DNA of 16,419 nucleotides from DAIMZM01 sp036733985 (GTDB taxonomy: Bacteria; Bacillota; Dehalobacteriia; UBA4068), in the NCBI GenBank assembly GCA_036733985.1, contig DAIMZM010000056.1, positions 1-16,419 of the forward strand, given 5' to 3'. The notes beneath the pieces were generated by a model. The model worked only from the letters and a program-made list of their open reading frames with translations. It ran no database searches and was not told the origin of the DNA. How positions within the stretch are numbered: position 1 is the first letter of the stretch; each line of letters opens with the position of its first letter. The translations under genes and the position numbers were made by a program. This document shows, piece by piece, positions 5,601 to 12,311 of this stretch.

Positions 5601-7163
5601 ATGATGGCTAATCATACGCTGGAAAAAAAGAAACCCTTAATGCTGATGATCCTGGATGGCTGGGGCCTGGCCGAATGGAGCCGGGGCAATGCGGTGGCCC
5701 TGGCTGAAACGAAAAATTTTGACCGGCTGTGGCAGGATTGCCCCCATTGCCGCCTCTCAGCCTCCGGCCTGGACGTGGGCCTGCCCGATGGCCAGATGGG
5801 CAATAGCGAAGTGGGGCATATGAATATCGGCGGCGGCCGCATCGTCTATCAGGAACTGACCCTGCTCAATAAAGAAATCAGCGAGGGCGGCTTTTTTAAA
5901 AACCCGGCTTTCCTGGAGGCTGTCGCCCAGGCCAAGGCCAAAGGCAAAGCCCTGCATCTGCTGGGGCTGACTTCCGACGGCGGCGTCCACAGCCATCTCG
6001 ACCATCTCAAGGCCCTGGTCAAGCTGGCTGCCGACCAGGGGCTGGAGCGGATCTTCCTCCATTGCATCACCGACGGCCGGGATACGGATCCAGAGGCCGG
6101 CCAGGGCTTTGTGGCGGAGCTGGCGGACTATTGCCAGGCCCTGGGCAAAGGCCGGATCGCCACGGTGATGGGCCGTTACTATGCCATGGACCGGGACAAG
6201 CGCTGGGAGCGGGTGCAGCGGGCGTATCAGGCTTATGTGTACGGCGCGGGCCGGCCCGCAATCTCCGCTGAGGCCGCCGTTGCCGAATCCTATGCCAACG
6301 GCGTCACCGATGAATTCATCGAGCCGGTGGTGCTCCAGGACAGCCAGGGCCAGGTCCTGGGCCGGATCAGCGACGGCGACAGCGTGATCTTTGCCAATTT
6401 CCGCTCAGACCGGGCCCGGGAGATCAGCCATGCCTTTACCGACCCGGATTTCAGCGGTTTCGACCGGGGCGGTCAGCCACCGGCGCTGTATTATGTGACC
6501 ATGACCTTTTATGACGAGACTTTAACCAATGTCACCGTGGCCTATCCCCCCCGCAGCCTGGCAAATACCCTGGGCCAGGTGCTTTCGGAGCGGGGCTTGA
6601 CCCAGCTCCGTATCGCGGAAACGGAAAAATATGCTCATGTGACCTTTTTCTTCAACGGCGGGGCGGAAGAACCCCTGCCGGGAGAGGCCCGGATCCTGAT
6701 TCCCTCGCCGAAGGTGGCCACCTATGATCTACAGCCCCAAATGAGCGCTTTGGAAGTCACGGCCGCGGTTTTGAAAGAGCTGGACGGGGACAAGCATGAC
6801 GTGATCATCCTTAACTTTGCCAATACGGATATGGTGGGCCATACCGGCGTGATCCCGGCGGCGGTGAAGGCGGTGGAAACCGTGGATATCTGCCTGGGCT
6901 TGATCGAAAAAGCTCTCCGGGACAAGGGCGGCACCCTGCTGGTCACCGCCGACCATGGCAATGCCGAGCAGATGCTGGAAAACGGCCGGCCCATGACCGC
7001 CCATTCCGTGAACCTGGTGCCCTTCATCATCAGCGGGCGGTTGGCCAAGGGTATGCGCCTTCTGGACGGCCGCCTGGAAGATATCGCCCCCACCATGCTG
7101 CGGCTGCTGGATATCCCAAAGCCGGCGGAAATGACCGGCCATTGCCTGATCCAGGAGTACTAA
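5601..7163 (+). CDS. gpmI: 2,3-bisphosphoglycerate-independent phosphoglycerate mutase
   Basis: Glycolytic and gluconeogenic enzyme that interconverts 3- and 2-phosphoglycerate through a phosphoserine, with two Mn ions; alkaline-phosphatase superfamily. With the start used here it has 520 aa, close to the usual 510-515. Metal and catalytic motifs are complete: LMILDGWG (Asp19), QMGNSEVGHMNIG with nucleophile Ser69, CITDGRDTDP, GRYYAMDRDKRWERV, NFRSDRAREI, NTDMVGH (Asp410, His414) and VTADHGNAE (Asp451, His452). Starts at TTG 5592, ATG 5601 and ATG 5604 are possible. AGG at 5589-5591 fits 5601 best, but the site is weak for a housekeeping gene. It is first in an operon with a class II aldolase and glyA, rather than in the common gap-pgk-tpi-gpmI-eno cluster. 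Confidence 0.97.
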   Translation: MMANHTLEKKKPLMLMILDGWGLAEWSRGNAVALAETKNFDRLWQDCPHCRLSASGLDVGLPDGQMGNSEVGHMNIGGGRIVYQELTLLNKEISEGGFFKNPAFLEAVAQAKAKGKALHLLGLTSDGGVHSHLDHLKALVKLAADQGLERIFLHCITDGRDTDPEAGQGFVAELADYCQALGKGRIATVMGRYYAMDRDKRWERVQRAYQAYVYGAGRPAISAEAAVAESYANGVTDEFIEPVVLQDSQGQVLGRISDGDSVIFANFRSDRAREISHAFTDPDFSGFDRGGQPPALYYVTMTFYDETLTNVTVAYPPRSLANTLGQVLSERGLTQLRIAETEKYAHVTFFFNGGAEEPLPGEARILIPSPKVATYDLQPQMSALEVTAAVLKELDGDKHDVIILNFANTDMVGHTGVIPAAVKAVETVDICLGLIEKALRDKGGTLLVTADHGNAEQMLENGRPMTAHSVNLVPFIISGRLAKGMRLLDGRLEDIAPTMLRLLDIPKPAEMTGHCLIQEY

Positions 7164-7192
7164 AGCTAATGGCAATGGGGAGAGGAGCGGGG

Positions 7193-7798
7193 ATGGCACA
7201 AACCCTGGCTGAAGCGAAAAAAACCCTGGCCCAATACGCGGCCCTGGCCTGGCAGCGGGGGCTGGCCTACGGCAGCGGCGGCAATATCAGCCAGCGCTGG
7301 CAGGAGGGCCTTCTGATCAGCAGAAGCGGCGCCTCCCTCCGGGCCCTGGGCGAAGCGGATATCCTGCGGGTGGACAAGGACTGCCTGGCCCTGGACGCCG
7401 CAGCCGGCTGCCGTCCTTCCATTGAAACGGCTTTTCATGCCGCTATTTACCAGGCCAGGCCGGAGATTAATGCCATCCTGCATACCCACTCCACTTATGC
7501 CACCCTCTTCGCGGTACTTGGCCGCCGGCTGCCCTTGCCCACCTTACCCGCCCGCCTGCTGCTGGGCCAAGTCTCCCTGGTGCCCCCGGCGGAACCTGGT
7601 TCCAGCCGGCTCTGCGCTTTGATCAGCCAAACCCTGGCCGGGGCCGGGGAGCATTGCCCGGCCTTGCTGCTGGCGGGTCACGGCGCGGTGGCCATGGGGC
7701 CGGATCTGGAAGCCGCCTATAATACCGCTGAATTGATCGAGGATACCGCCCGCACCGCCTGGCTATTGGAGCAGGCCGGTTGTCAGGTTAAAGAATAA
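7193..7798 (+). CDS. Class II aldolase/adducin family protein (FucA/AraD-like)
   Basis: A 201-aa zinc-dependent aldolase or epimerase of the fuculose-phosphate aldolase/ribulose-phosphate epimerase family. Seen are SGGNIS (residues 28-33), the expected acid/base Glu78 in PSIETAFH, zinc ligands His97 and His99 in LHTHSTYAT, and the third ligand His163 in AGHGAVAMG. The catalytic set is therefore complete. The frame is open back to the end of gpmI, with ATGs at 7169, 7175 and 7193. AGAGGAG five bases before 7193 decides the start, although 7169 (AGGAG at 11 bases) cannot be excluded. It sits 29 bases after gpmI and 38 before glyA, so it is surely co-transcribed. The substrate cannot be told; members act on fuculose-1-P, ribulose-5-P, methylthioribulose-1-P or 5-deoxyribulose-1-P. 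Confidence 0.86.
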   Translation: MAQTLAEAKKTLAQYAALAWQRGLAYGSGGNISQRWQEGLLISRSGASLRALGEADILRVDKDCLALDAAAGCRPSIETAFHAAIYQARPEINAILHTHSTYATLFAVLGRRLPLPTLPARLLLGQVSLVPPAEPGSSRLCALISQTLAGAGEHCPALLLAGHGAVAMGPDLEAAYNTAELIEDTARTAWLLEQAGCQVKE

Positions 7799-7836
7799 CA
7801 GGTATTAATTAAGAAACTATCTAAGGAGGATGGAAG

Positions 7837-9069
7837 ATGTTTGATTTTTCGTATGTGCAAAACACCGATCCGGAGGTTGCCGCATTGATCCTGGCGGAGA
7901 AAAAGCGCCAGCAGGATAAAATCGAGCTGATCGCCTCGGAGAATTTTACCTCCAAGGCCGTGATGGCTGCCCAGGGTTCGGTGCTGACCAATAAGTACGC
8001 CGAGGGTTATCCGGGCAAGCGCTATTATGGCGGCTGCGAATGCGTGGATCAGGTGGAGGATCTGGCCCGGGACCGGGCCAAGGAGCTGTTCGGCGCCGGG
8101 TTTGCCAATGTGCAGGCCCATAGCGGCGCCCAGGCCAATATGGCGGCCTATTTTTCCTGCCTCAGCGTGGGGGATACGGTTTTGGGCATGAATCTGGCCC
8201 ACGGCGGGCATCTGACCCATGGCTCGCCGGTGAATTTCTCCGGCAAGCTCTATAATTTCGTCTCCTATGGCGTGGAGCCGGATACGGAAGTGGTTGATTA
8301 TGATAAGCTGCTGGCCCAAGCTAAAGAGATCAAGCCGAAAATGATCGTGGCCGGCGCTTCCGCTTATCCCCGGGCTATTGATTTCAAGGCCCTGCGGCAG
8401 ATTGCCGATACCGTGGGCTGCCTGCTCTTGGCGGACATGGCCCATATTGCCGGCCTGGTGGCTGCCGGGGCCCATATGAACCCGGTGCCCTATTGCGATA
8501 TCGTCACCTCCACCACCCATAAGACCCTGCGGGGCCCCCGGGGCGGCCTGATCCTCACCAATAATGAGGACTTGGCTAAAGCCATTGATAAAGCCGTCTT
8601 CCCCGGCATGCAAGGCGGCCCGCTGATGCATGTGATCGCCGCCAAGGCCGTGGCTTTCCTGGAAGCCATGCAGCCGGAATTCAAAGACTACATCCAGCAT
8701 GTGGTCACGAATATGCGGGTGCTGGCGGAGGAGCTGGTCAAGGGCGGCCTGCGCCTGGTTTCCGGCGGTTCCGACAACCATTTGGGCCTGGTGGATGTGC
8801 GTCCCGTGGGCCTCACCGGCAAGGTGGCCGAGCATATGCTGGACGAGGTGGGCATCACCACCAATAAAAACGGCATCCCCTTTGATCCGGAAAAACCCTT
8901 TGTCACCAGCGGCATCCGTTTGGGCACCGCCGCCTGCACCACCCGGGGCTTCCGGGAAGCGGACATGGCTGAGCTGGCCCAGGCCATTGTCTTTGGCCTC
9001 CACAGCCAGGCTAATGAAGCCAAGGCCATTGTCACTAGTCTGACGGCCAAGTACCCGCTCTACGACTAA
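7837..9069 (+). CDS. glyA: Serine hydroxymethyltransferase
   Basis: PLP enzyme that converts serine and tetrahydrofolate to glycine and 5,10-methylene-tetrahydrofolate, the main one-carbon entry point. At 410 aa it is of normal length. Visible are ELIASENF (residues 29-36), NKYAEGYPGKRYYGG (52-66), the conserved DMAHIAGL block and the PLP-binding lysine Lys229 in TSTTHKTLRGPRGG. The C-terminal TSGIRLGTAACTTRG holds the arginine that binds the substrate carboxylate. The start at 7837 has a strong AAGGAGGA site with six bases of spacing. It is the last gene of the gpmI operon and is followed by a terminator. The 3-phosphoglycerate to serine to glycine route links it to gpmI. Confidence 0.98.
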   Translation: MFDFSYVQNTDPEVAALILAEKKRQQDKIELIASENFTSKAVMAAQGSVLTNKYAEGYPGKRYYGGCECVDQVEDLARDRAKELFGAGFANVQAHSGAQANMAAYFSCLSVGDTVLGMNLAHGGHLTHGSPVNFSGKLYNFVSYGVEPDTEVVDYDKLLAQAKEIKPKMIVAGASAYPRAIDFKALRQIADTVGCLLLADMAHIAGLVAAGAHMNPVPYCDIVTSTTHKTLRGPRGGLILTNNEDLAKAIDKAVFPGMQGGPLMHVIAAKAVAFLEAMQPEFKDYIQHVVTNMRVLAEELVKGGLRLVSGGSDNHLGLVDVRPVGLTGKVAEHMLDEVGITTNKNGIPFDPEKPFVTSGIRLGTAACTTRGFREADMAELAQAIVFGLHSQANEAKAIVTSLTAKYPLYD

Positions 9070-9087
9070 ACATTTAGGTTTTGCCAA

Positions 9088-9115
9088 AGACCGCCGCTGC
9101 CCCGGCGGTCTTTTT
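9088..9115 (+). terminator. Rho-independent terminator after glyA
   Basis: The stem AGACCGCCG (9088-9096) with CGGCGGTCT (9103-9111) has a 6-base loop and is followed by TTTT. It closes the gpmI-aldolase-glyA operon. Confidence 0.93.
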
Positions 9116-9121
9116 CATACA

Positions 9122-9151
9122 TAGACAAGAGCCCCCGGTTTATGCTATACT
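9122..9151 (+). promoter_or_regulatory. Promoter of the nucleotidyltransferase gene
   Basis: -35 TAGACA (9122-9127), 18-bp spacer, extended -10 TGCTATACT (TATACT at 9146-9151), about 50 bases before the start at 9201. Confidence 0.65.
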
Positions 9152-9200
9152 TTCCTGGCGGCATGGGCCCATAAAAAAATACTGCGCAAGGAGGCTGGAG

Positions 9201-9860
9201 ATGTCCGGTTTCGAGCAAAAAGCAATCCCGGCAACGGCTGAGCCGCCCTTAAGGGTGGGCGCGGTGATCACGGCGGCGGGCCGTTCTTCCCGCATGGGCG
9301 CTTTCAAGCCCCTGCTGCCTTTGGGCGAGAGCACGGTGATCCGCCTGTCCCTGACCACCCTGGCTGCTTGCGGCGTCTCCCCCATTGTGGTGGTGATTGG
9401 CCGGGAGGCTTCCCGCTTACAGGCCCATATCGCGGATCTGGGAGTGGAAACCGTGGAAAACCCCGACTTTGCCCAAACCGATATGTTTTTTTCCGCTTGC
9501 CTGGGGCTGAGGGCGCTCCAAGGCCGCTGCCGGGCCGCGCTGTTTTTGCCGGTGGATTCGCCTCTTTTTACCAGGGAAAGCGTGCTGGCGCTGATACAGG
9601 CCCTGGCCGGGGAGCCGGAACCGGCGGTGGCGATCCCGGTTTTTCAGGGGCGGAAGGGGCATCCGGTGCTGCTGGCGGCAGCGCTTTTCCCGGAACTGCT
9701 GGCTTTCAGCGGCCCCGGGGGCATGAAAAGGGCTATCGCCGCTTCTCACGGGAAAAAGATTTACCTGGATCTGGCAGACCCGGGCCTGGTCATGGATGCG
9801 GACGACAGGGAAGCCTATGAGGAAATGCTGGCTTTTCACCAAAGCCGCTGTCAAAAATAA
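9201..9860 (+). CDS. MobA/MocA-like nucleotidyltransferase
   Basis: A 219-aa single-domain NTP transferase of the MobA-like fold (NTP_transf_3). The nucleotide-binding loop TAAGRSSRMGAFKPLLP (residues 24-40) carries the family's G-x-S-x-R-M-G-x-x-K pattern. PVDSP (117-121) supplies the metal-binding aspartate Asp119. GHPVLL (153-158) and a C-terminal MDADDREAYEEM (198-209) resemble the D-I-D-T-P-E-D-Y end of MocA. Such proteins transfer CMP or GMP to molybdopterin, or act on other small phosphates. No molybdoenzyme or molybdopterin gene is in the window, so the substrate is open. The ATG at 9201 has AAGGAGG with six bases of spacing; the longer frame from 9081 would start inside the glyA terminator. 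It is a single gene between its promoter and that of rplU, with no clear terminator. Confidence 0.82.
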   Translation: MSGFEQKAIPATAEPPLRVGAVITAAGRSSRMGAFKPLLPLGESTVIRLSLTTLAACGVSPIVVVIGREASRLQAHIADLGVETVENPDFAQTDMFFSACLGLRALQGRCRAALFLPVDSPLFTRESVLALIQALAGEPEPAVAIPVFQGRKGHPVLLAAALFPELLAFSGPGGMKRAIAASHGKKIYLDLADPGLVMDADDREAYEEMLAFHQSRCQK

Positions 9861-9914
9861 ATTATAAATTTTGTCCTAATCCGCCGCCGCAATAAGGGCT
9901 CCAAGAGAAAACCA

Positions 9915-9943
9915 TTGACAAGCAGCGGTTTTTATGATAATAT
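9915..9943 (+). promoter_or_regulatory. Strong promoter of rplU-rpmA
   Basis: A perfect -35 TTGACA (9915-9920), 17-bp spacer and an extended -10 TGATAATAT (TAATAT at 9938-9943). This is the best promoter in the window, as expected for ribosomal protein genes. Confidence 0.88.
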
Positions 9944-9949
9944 CCGAAT

Positions 9950-10010
9950 GTTGCCATACCGCACCGAACGGGTTTTAAAGCGCAGGCTACCTGAATTGGG
10001 CGAGGCTACA
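9950..10010 (+). ncRNA. Probable ribosomal protein L21 leader
   Basis: The 5' untranslated region before rplU is structured. TTGCC (9951-9955) can pair with GGCGA (9999-10003) to close a domain holding the small hairpins ACC/GGT (9963-9973) and CAGG/CCTG (9983-9993). It contains TTTTAAAGCGCAGG and GGCGAGGC, which resemble, from memory, the conserved blocks of the L21 leader family found before rplU in Firmicutes. These leaders are thought to bind L21 and feed back on the operon. A covariance-model hit would settle this. Confidence 0.6.
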
Positions 10011-10035
10011 AAAATAAAGTAGGGAGGTGCAACGA

Positions 10036-10347
10036 ATGTTTGCGATTATTGAATCCGGCGGCAAGCAGTATAAAGTGGCCGAGGGCGATATCTTCCGGGT
10101 GGAACTGCTGGAAGTTGAGCCGGAAAGCGGCCTGGCCATCGACAAGGTGCTGGCTGTTTTCGACGATGGGAAACTCACTGCCGGCCAGCCTTATGTGGCG
10201 GGGGCGCAAGTGAAGTGCAAAGTCCTGGAACATGGCAAGGGCAAAAAGGTCACGGTTTTCCACTATAAGCCCAAGAAAAACGTGCGAGTGAAGAACGGCC
10301 ATCGCCAACCCTTCACTAAATTGCAGGTTGAAGCCATTACCCTGTAA
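10036..10347 (+). CDS. rplU: 50S ribosomal protein L21
   Basis: Protein of the large ribosomal subunit that binds 23S rRNA; 103 aa, the usual length. It starts MFAIIESGGKQYKVAEGD, the L21 hallmark, and carries the basic block FHYKPKKNVRVKNGHRQPFT (residues 75-94), the C-terminal L21 signature. The ATG at 10036 follows GGGAGGTG with six bases between; an earlier in-frame GTG lies inside that site and is rejected. rpmA follows after 59 bases. The gene for the L27-processing protease Prp (ysxB), which lies between the two in many Firmicutes, is absent. Confidence 0.98.
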   Translation: MFAIIESGGKQYKVAEGDIFRVELLEVEPESGLAIDKVLAVFDDGKLTAGQPYVAGAQVKCKVLEHGKGKKVTVFHYKPKKNVRVKNGHRQPFTKLQVEAITL

Positions 10348-10406
10348 ACTTTCGCCGGCTTTTTGCCGGCCGGACGATACTTTAGAGATAAAGGAGTTGA
10401 AGATAC

Positions 10407-10655
10407 ATGGCTCATAAGAAGGCAGGCGGTTCATCCCGCAATGGCCGCGACTCCGCGGCCCAGCGTTTGGGCCTCAAATGCGGCGACGGCCAACAGGTCA
10501 GCGCCGGTTCCATCCTGGTCCGCCAGCGAGGCACCAAATTCCATCCCGGCACAAATGTGGGCATCGGCAAGGACGACACCCTGTTTGCCAAAGTTGACGG
10601 TAAAGTCAAATTCGAGCGTAAAGACGCCGAAAGAAAGCAAGTCAGCGTCTATTAA
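10407..10655 (+). CDS. rpmA: 50S ribosomal protein L27
   Basis: Large-subunit ribosomal protein of 82 aa whose N-terminal tail reaches the peptidyl-transferase centre. It begins directly with MAHKKAGGSSRNGRDSAAQR and contains GSILVRQRGTKFHPGTNVGI (residues 32-51). It has no N-terminal extension of the type cleaved by Prp in Staphylococcus and many Firmicutes, which agrees with the missing prp gene just upstream. The ATG at 10407 follows AAGGAG with a spacer of about 9 bases. obgE, a frequent next gene, is not present; a terminator follows instead. Confidence 0.98.
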   Translation: MAHKKAGGSSRNGRDSAAQRLGLKCGDGQQVSAGSILVRQRGTKFHPGTNVGIGKDDTLFAKVDGKVKFERKDAERKQVSVY

Positions 10656-10668
10656 TCCTGCGCCGCCA

Positions 10669-10698
10669 AGCCCCCGCCCAATCAGGCGGGGGCTTTTT
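10669..10698 (+). terminator. Rho-independent terminator of rplU-rpmA
   Basis: A 10-bp stem AGCCCCCGCC (10669-10678) with GGCGGGGGCT (10685-10694), a 6-base loop and five T. Confidence 0.95.
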
Positions 10699-10727
10699 GC
10701 TGGGTTAAGCCGGGCTTAATATTTTAT

Positions 10728-10757
10728 TTGACGAAATCAGGCGGTTTGTGTTATGAT
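10728..10757 (+). promoter_or_regulatory. Promoter of the decarboxylase leader and operon
   Basis: -35 TTGACG (10728-10733), 18-bp spacer, extended -10 TGTTATGAT (TATGAT at 10752-10757). Transcription should begin near 10764, leaving a leader of about 130 bases before the first start codon. Confidence 0.72.
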
Positions 10758-10763
10758 TGTGAA

Positions 10764-10875
10764 AACTGAATAGGTTTTTTATCCGGTTGGGCAAACAGGG
10801 TTAAAAACCCGGTTTGCTTTCAAGTTTATGTTGCTCAGGGTGGAGGCTTCGCAGAAGCCTCCATTTTCATTTTTC
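10764..10875 (+). ncRNA. Structured leader RNA or small RNA before the decarboxylase genes
   Basis: Between the promoter and the first gene lie two hairpins. The first pairs GCAAAC (10791-10796) with GTTTGC (10812-10817) and GGGTT with AACCC, with one A-G mismatch and an AAA loop. The second is a perfect terminator-like hairpin (see its own entry). This is either a cis-regulatory leader that attenuates the downstream operon or a separate RNA of about 110 bases. I do not recognise a known riboswitch class; no T-box specifier region is seen. Confidence 0.5.
10841..10874 (+). terminator. Attenuator-like terminator hairpin upstream of the decarboxylase genes
   Basis: TGGAGGCTTC (10841-10850) pairs perfectly with GAAGCCTCCA (10854-10863) around the loop GCA and is followed by the T-rich TTTTCATTTTT. 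The U-run is interrupted, so termination may be partial. It ends only 6-7 bases before the ribosome binding site of the next gene and lies downstream of that gene's only clear promoter. Confidence 0.7.
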
Positions 10876-10893
10876 CGATAAGGGGGTGACTTT

Positions 10894-11037
10894 ATGACGA
10901 TCGCTACCAGCGTTACCACTGCGCTCTTCCTGATGGCAGTGGTGTTCCTTGTGCTGTTCTGCCTCTATTTTTGCATTAGGGGCTTTTCTTATGCCATGGG
11001 CAAATTGGAAGGCGCGCTCAGGAAAAATAATAATTAG
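10894..11037 (+). CDS. Small single-span subunit of a sodium-pumping decarboxylase (OadG-like)
   Basis: A 47-aa protein, MTIATSVTTALFLMAVVFLV followed by LFCLYFCIRGFSYAMGKLEG and a short basic tail. One membrane helix covers about residues 8-29. An N-terminal helix followed by a short cytoplasmic segment, directly before the beta-subunit gene, is the layout of the gamma/delta (OadG-type) subunits that hold the decarboxylase complex together. It is much shorter than classic members (roughly 80 aa or more) and lacks the Ala/Pro-rich linker and zinc-binding tail. The ATG at 10894 has AGGGGGTG with 5 bases of spacing, and the beta gene follows after 26 bases. The assignment rests on topology and position, not on a strong motif. 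Confidence 0.62.
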   Translation: MTIATSVTTALFLMAVVFLVLFCLYFCIRGFSYAMGKLEGALRKNNN

Positions 11038-11063
11038 CTGATTTAGCTAGCGGAGGGATTCAG

Positions 11064-12197
11064 ATGTTCATTGAAGCTTTGCAAACATTATGGGAAAGCT
11101 CGGGTTTTGTGGCTCTGACCTGGCAGCGTCTGGTGATGATCGGCATAGCCTGCGTTTTGGTCTACCTGGCGGTGGCGCGGAAGTTTGAGCCGCTTTTGCT
11201 GCTGCCCATTGCTTTTGGCATCATGCTGGCCAATCTGCCCCTGGCCGGGCTGATGGCCGGGCCTGACGGCTCTGAGCCCGGGGGTTTGCTCTATTACTTA
11301 TACCAGGGTGTGAAGCTGGGGATTTATCCCTCGTTGATTTTTATGGGCATCGGCGCCATGACGGATTTCGGCCCCTTGATCGCCAGGCCCAGCAGCCTGG
11401 TTTTAGGCGCCGCCGCCCAGTTCGGCATTGCCGTGGCTTTTATCATTGCCATTGGCCTGGGCTTTACCCCGGCGGAGGCCGCCTCCATCGGCATTATCGG
11501 CGGGGCCGACGGGCCCACGGCGATTTATTTGACCACGAAGCTGGCGCCGGAACTGCTGCCGGCCATTGCCATTGCCGCCTATTCCTATATGGCGCTGATC
11601 CCCATGATCCAGCCGCCGCTGATGCGGGCCCTGACCTCGAAAAAGGAGCGGGAAGTGGTGATGAAGCAGCTGCGCCCCGTATCCAAGCTGGAAAGGATCT
11701 GCTTCCCCATTATCGTGACCCTGCTCTGCGTACTGCTGCTGCCCTCGGTGGCGCCGCTCATCGGCATGCTGATGCTGGGCAATCTGTTCCGGGAATCCGG
11801 GGTGGTGGAGCGGCTCTCCGACACGGCGCAAAACGCGCTGATCAATATCGTCACCATCTTCCTGGGGGTGACGGTGGGCGCCACCGCCGTGGCGGATACC
11901 TTCCTCCGGCCGGAAACCCTGAAAATCATCGGCCTGGGCTTGCTGGCTTTTATTTTCAGTACCATTGGCGGCCTGCTGCTGGGCAAGCGGATGTGCTGGC
12001 TGACCAAGGGCAAGATCAATCCCCTGATCGGCTCCGCCGGCGTCTCCGCCGTACCCATGGCGGCCCGGGTCTCCCAGCTGGAAGGGCAAAAGGCCAATCC
12101 CGGCAATTATCTGCTGAAGCACGCCATCGGCCCCAATGTGGCCGGGGTCATCGGTTCCGCCGTGGCCGCGGGCATCCTGCTCTCCCTGTTCGGTTAA
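11064..12197 (+). CDS. Sodium ion-translocating decarboxylase, beta subunit
   Basis: Integral membrane subunit of the biotin-dependent decarboxylase sodium pumps (oxaloacetate, methylmalonyl-CoA or glutaconyl-CoA decarboxylase). It decarboxylates carboxybiotin and moves sodium ions outward. At 377 aa it is of GcdB/MmdB length. It carries KFEPLLLLPIAFGIMLANLP (residues 41-60), the key IIGGADGPT with Asp149 (counterpart of Asp203 in Klebsiella OadB), GSAGVSAVPMAARVSQ and the C-terminal GPNVAGVIGSAVAAG with Asn358. Several hydrophobic segments fit the polytopic fold. The start has CGGAGGG about 7 bases upstream. It is the second gene after the small OadG-like subunit and ends at a terminator. 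No carboxyltransferase or biotin-carrier gene lies in the window, so which acid it serves is unknown. Confidence 0.95.
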   Translation: MFIEALQTLWESSGFVALTWQRLVMIGIACVLVYLAVARKFEPLLLLPIAFGIMLANLPLAGLMAGPDGSEPGGLLYYLYQGVKLGIYPSLIFMGIGAMTDFGPLIARPSSLVLGAAAQFGIAVAFIIAIGLGFTPAEAASIGIIGGADGPTAIYLTTKLAPELLPAIAIAAYSYMALIPMIQPPLMRALTSKKEREVVMKQLRPVSKLERICFPIIVTLLCVLLLPSVAPLIGMLMLGNLFRESGVVERLSDTAQNALINIVTIFLGVTVGATAVADTFLRPETLKIIGLGLLAFIFSTIGGLLLGKRMCWLTKGKINPLIGSAGVSAVPMAARVSQLEGQKANPGNYLLKHAIGPNVAGVIGSAVAAGILLSLFG

Positions 12198-12216
12198 GCC
12201 AAGGCTTTAGCTGATC

Positions 12217-12254
12217 AAAAAGAACCGTTCGTCTTCTGGCGGACGGTTCTTTTT
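12217..12254 (+). terminator. Rho-independent terminator after the beta-subunit gene
   Basis: AGAACCGT (12221-12228) pairs with ACGGTTCT (12243-12250), extended by a T-G wobble and two GC pairs inside and by AAAA/TTTT outside. Confidence 0.92.
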
Positions 12255-12255
12255 A

Positions 12256-12284
12256 TTGCGGTAAAGCGCCGGAGATGTTATACT
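12256..12284 (+). promoter_or_regulatory. Promoter of the ABC exporter operon
   Basis: -35 TTGCGG (12256-12261), 17-bp spacer, extended -10 TGTTATACT (TATACT at 12279-12284), immediately after the previous terminator. Confidence 0.62.
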
Positions 12285-12311
12285 GAAGGCACTGAATCCG
12301 GGGGGCGGGCC

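Noticed and set aside
7783..9087. A 434-aa open frame antisense to glyA
   Set aside because: Composition-driven shadow of glyA on the complementary strand, with no domain and no ribosome binding site of its own.
9081..9200. A longer nucleotidyltransferase starting at 9081
   Set aside because: That start lies within the glyA terminator and upstream of the gene's promoter. The strong AAGGAGG before 9201 decides the start.
10764..10893. A T-box riboswitch, suggested by AGGGTGG before the second hairpin
   Set aside because: Only the short AGGGTGG resembles the T-box. The leader is too short, has no specifier stem, and lacks the rest of the conserved T-box sequence.
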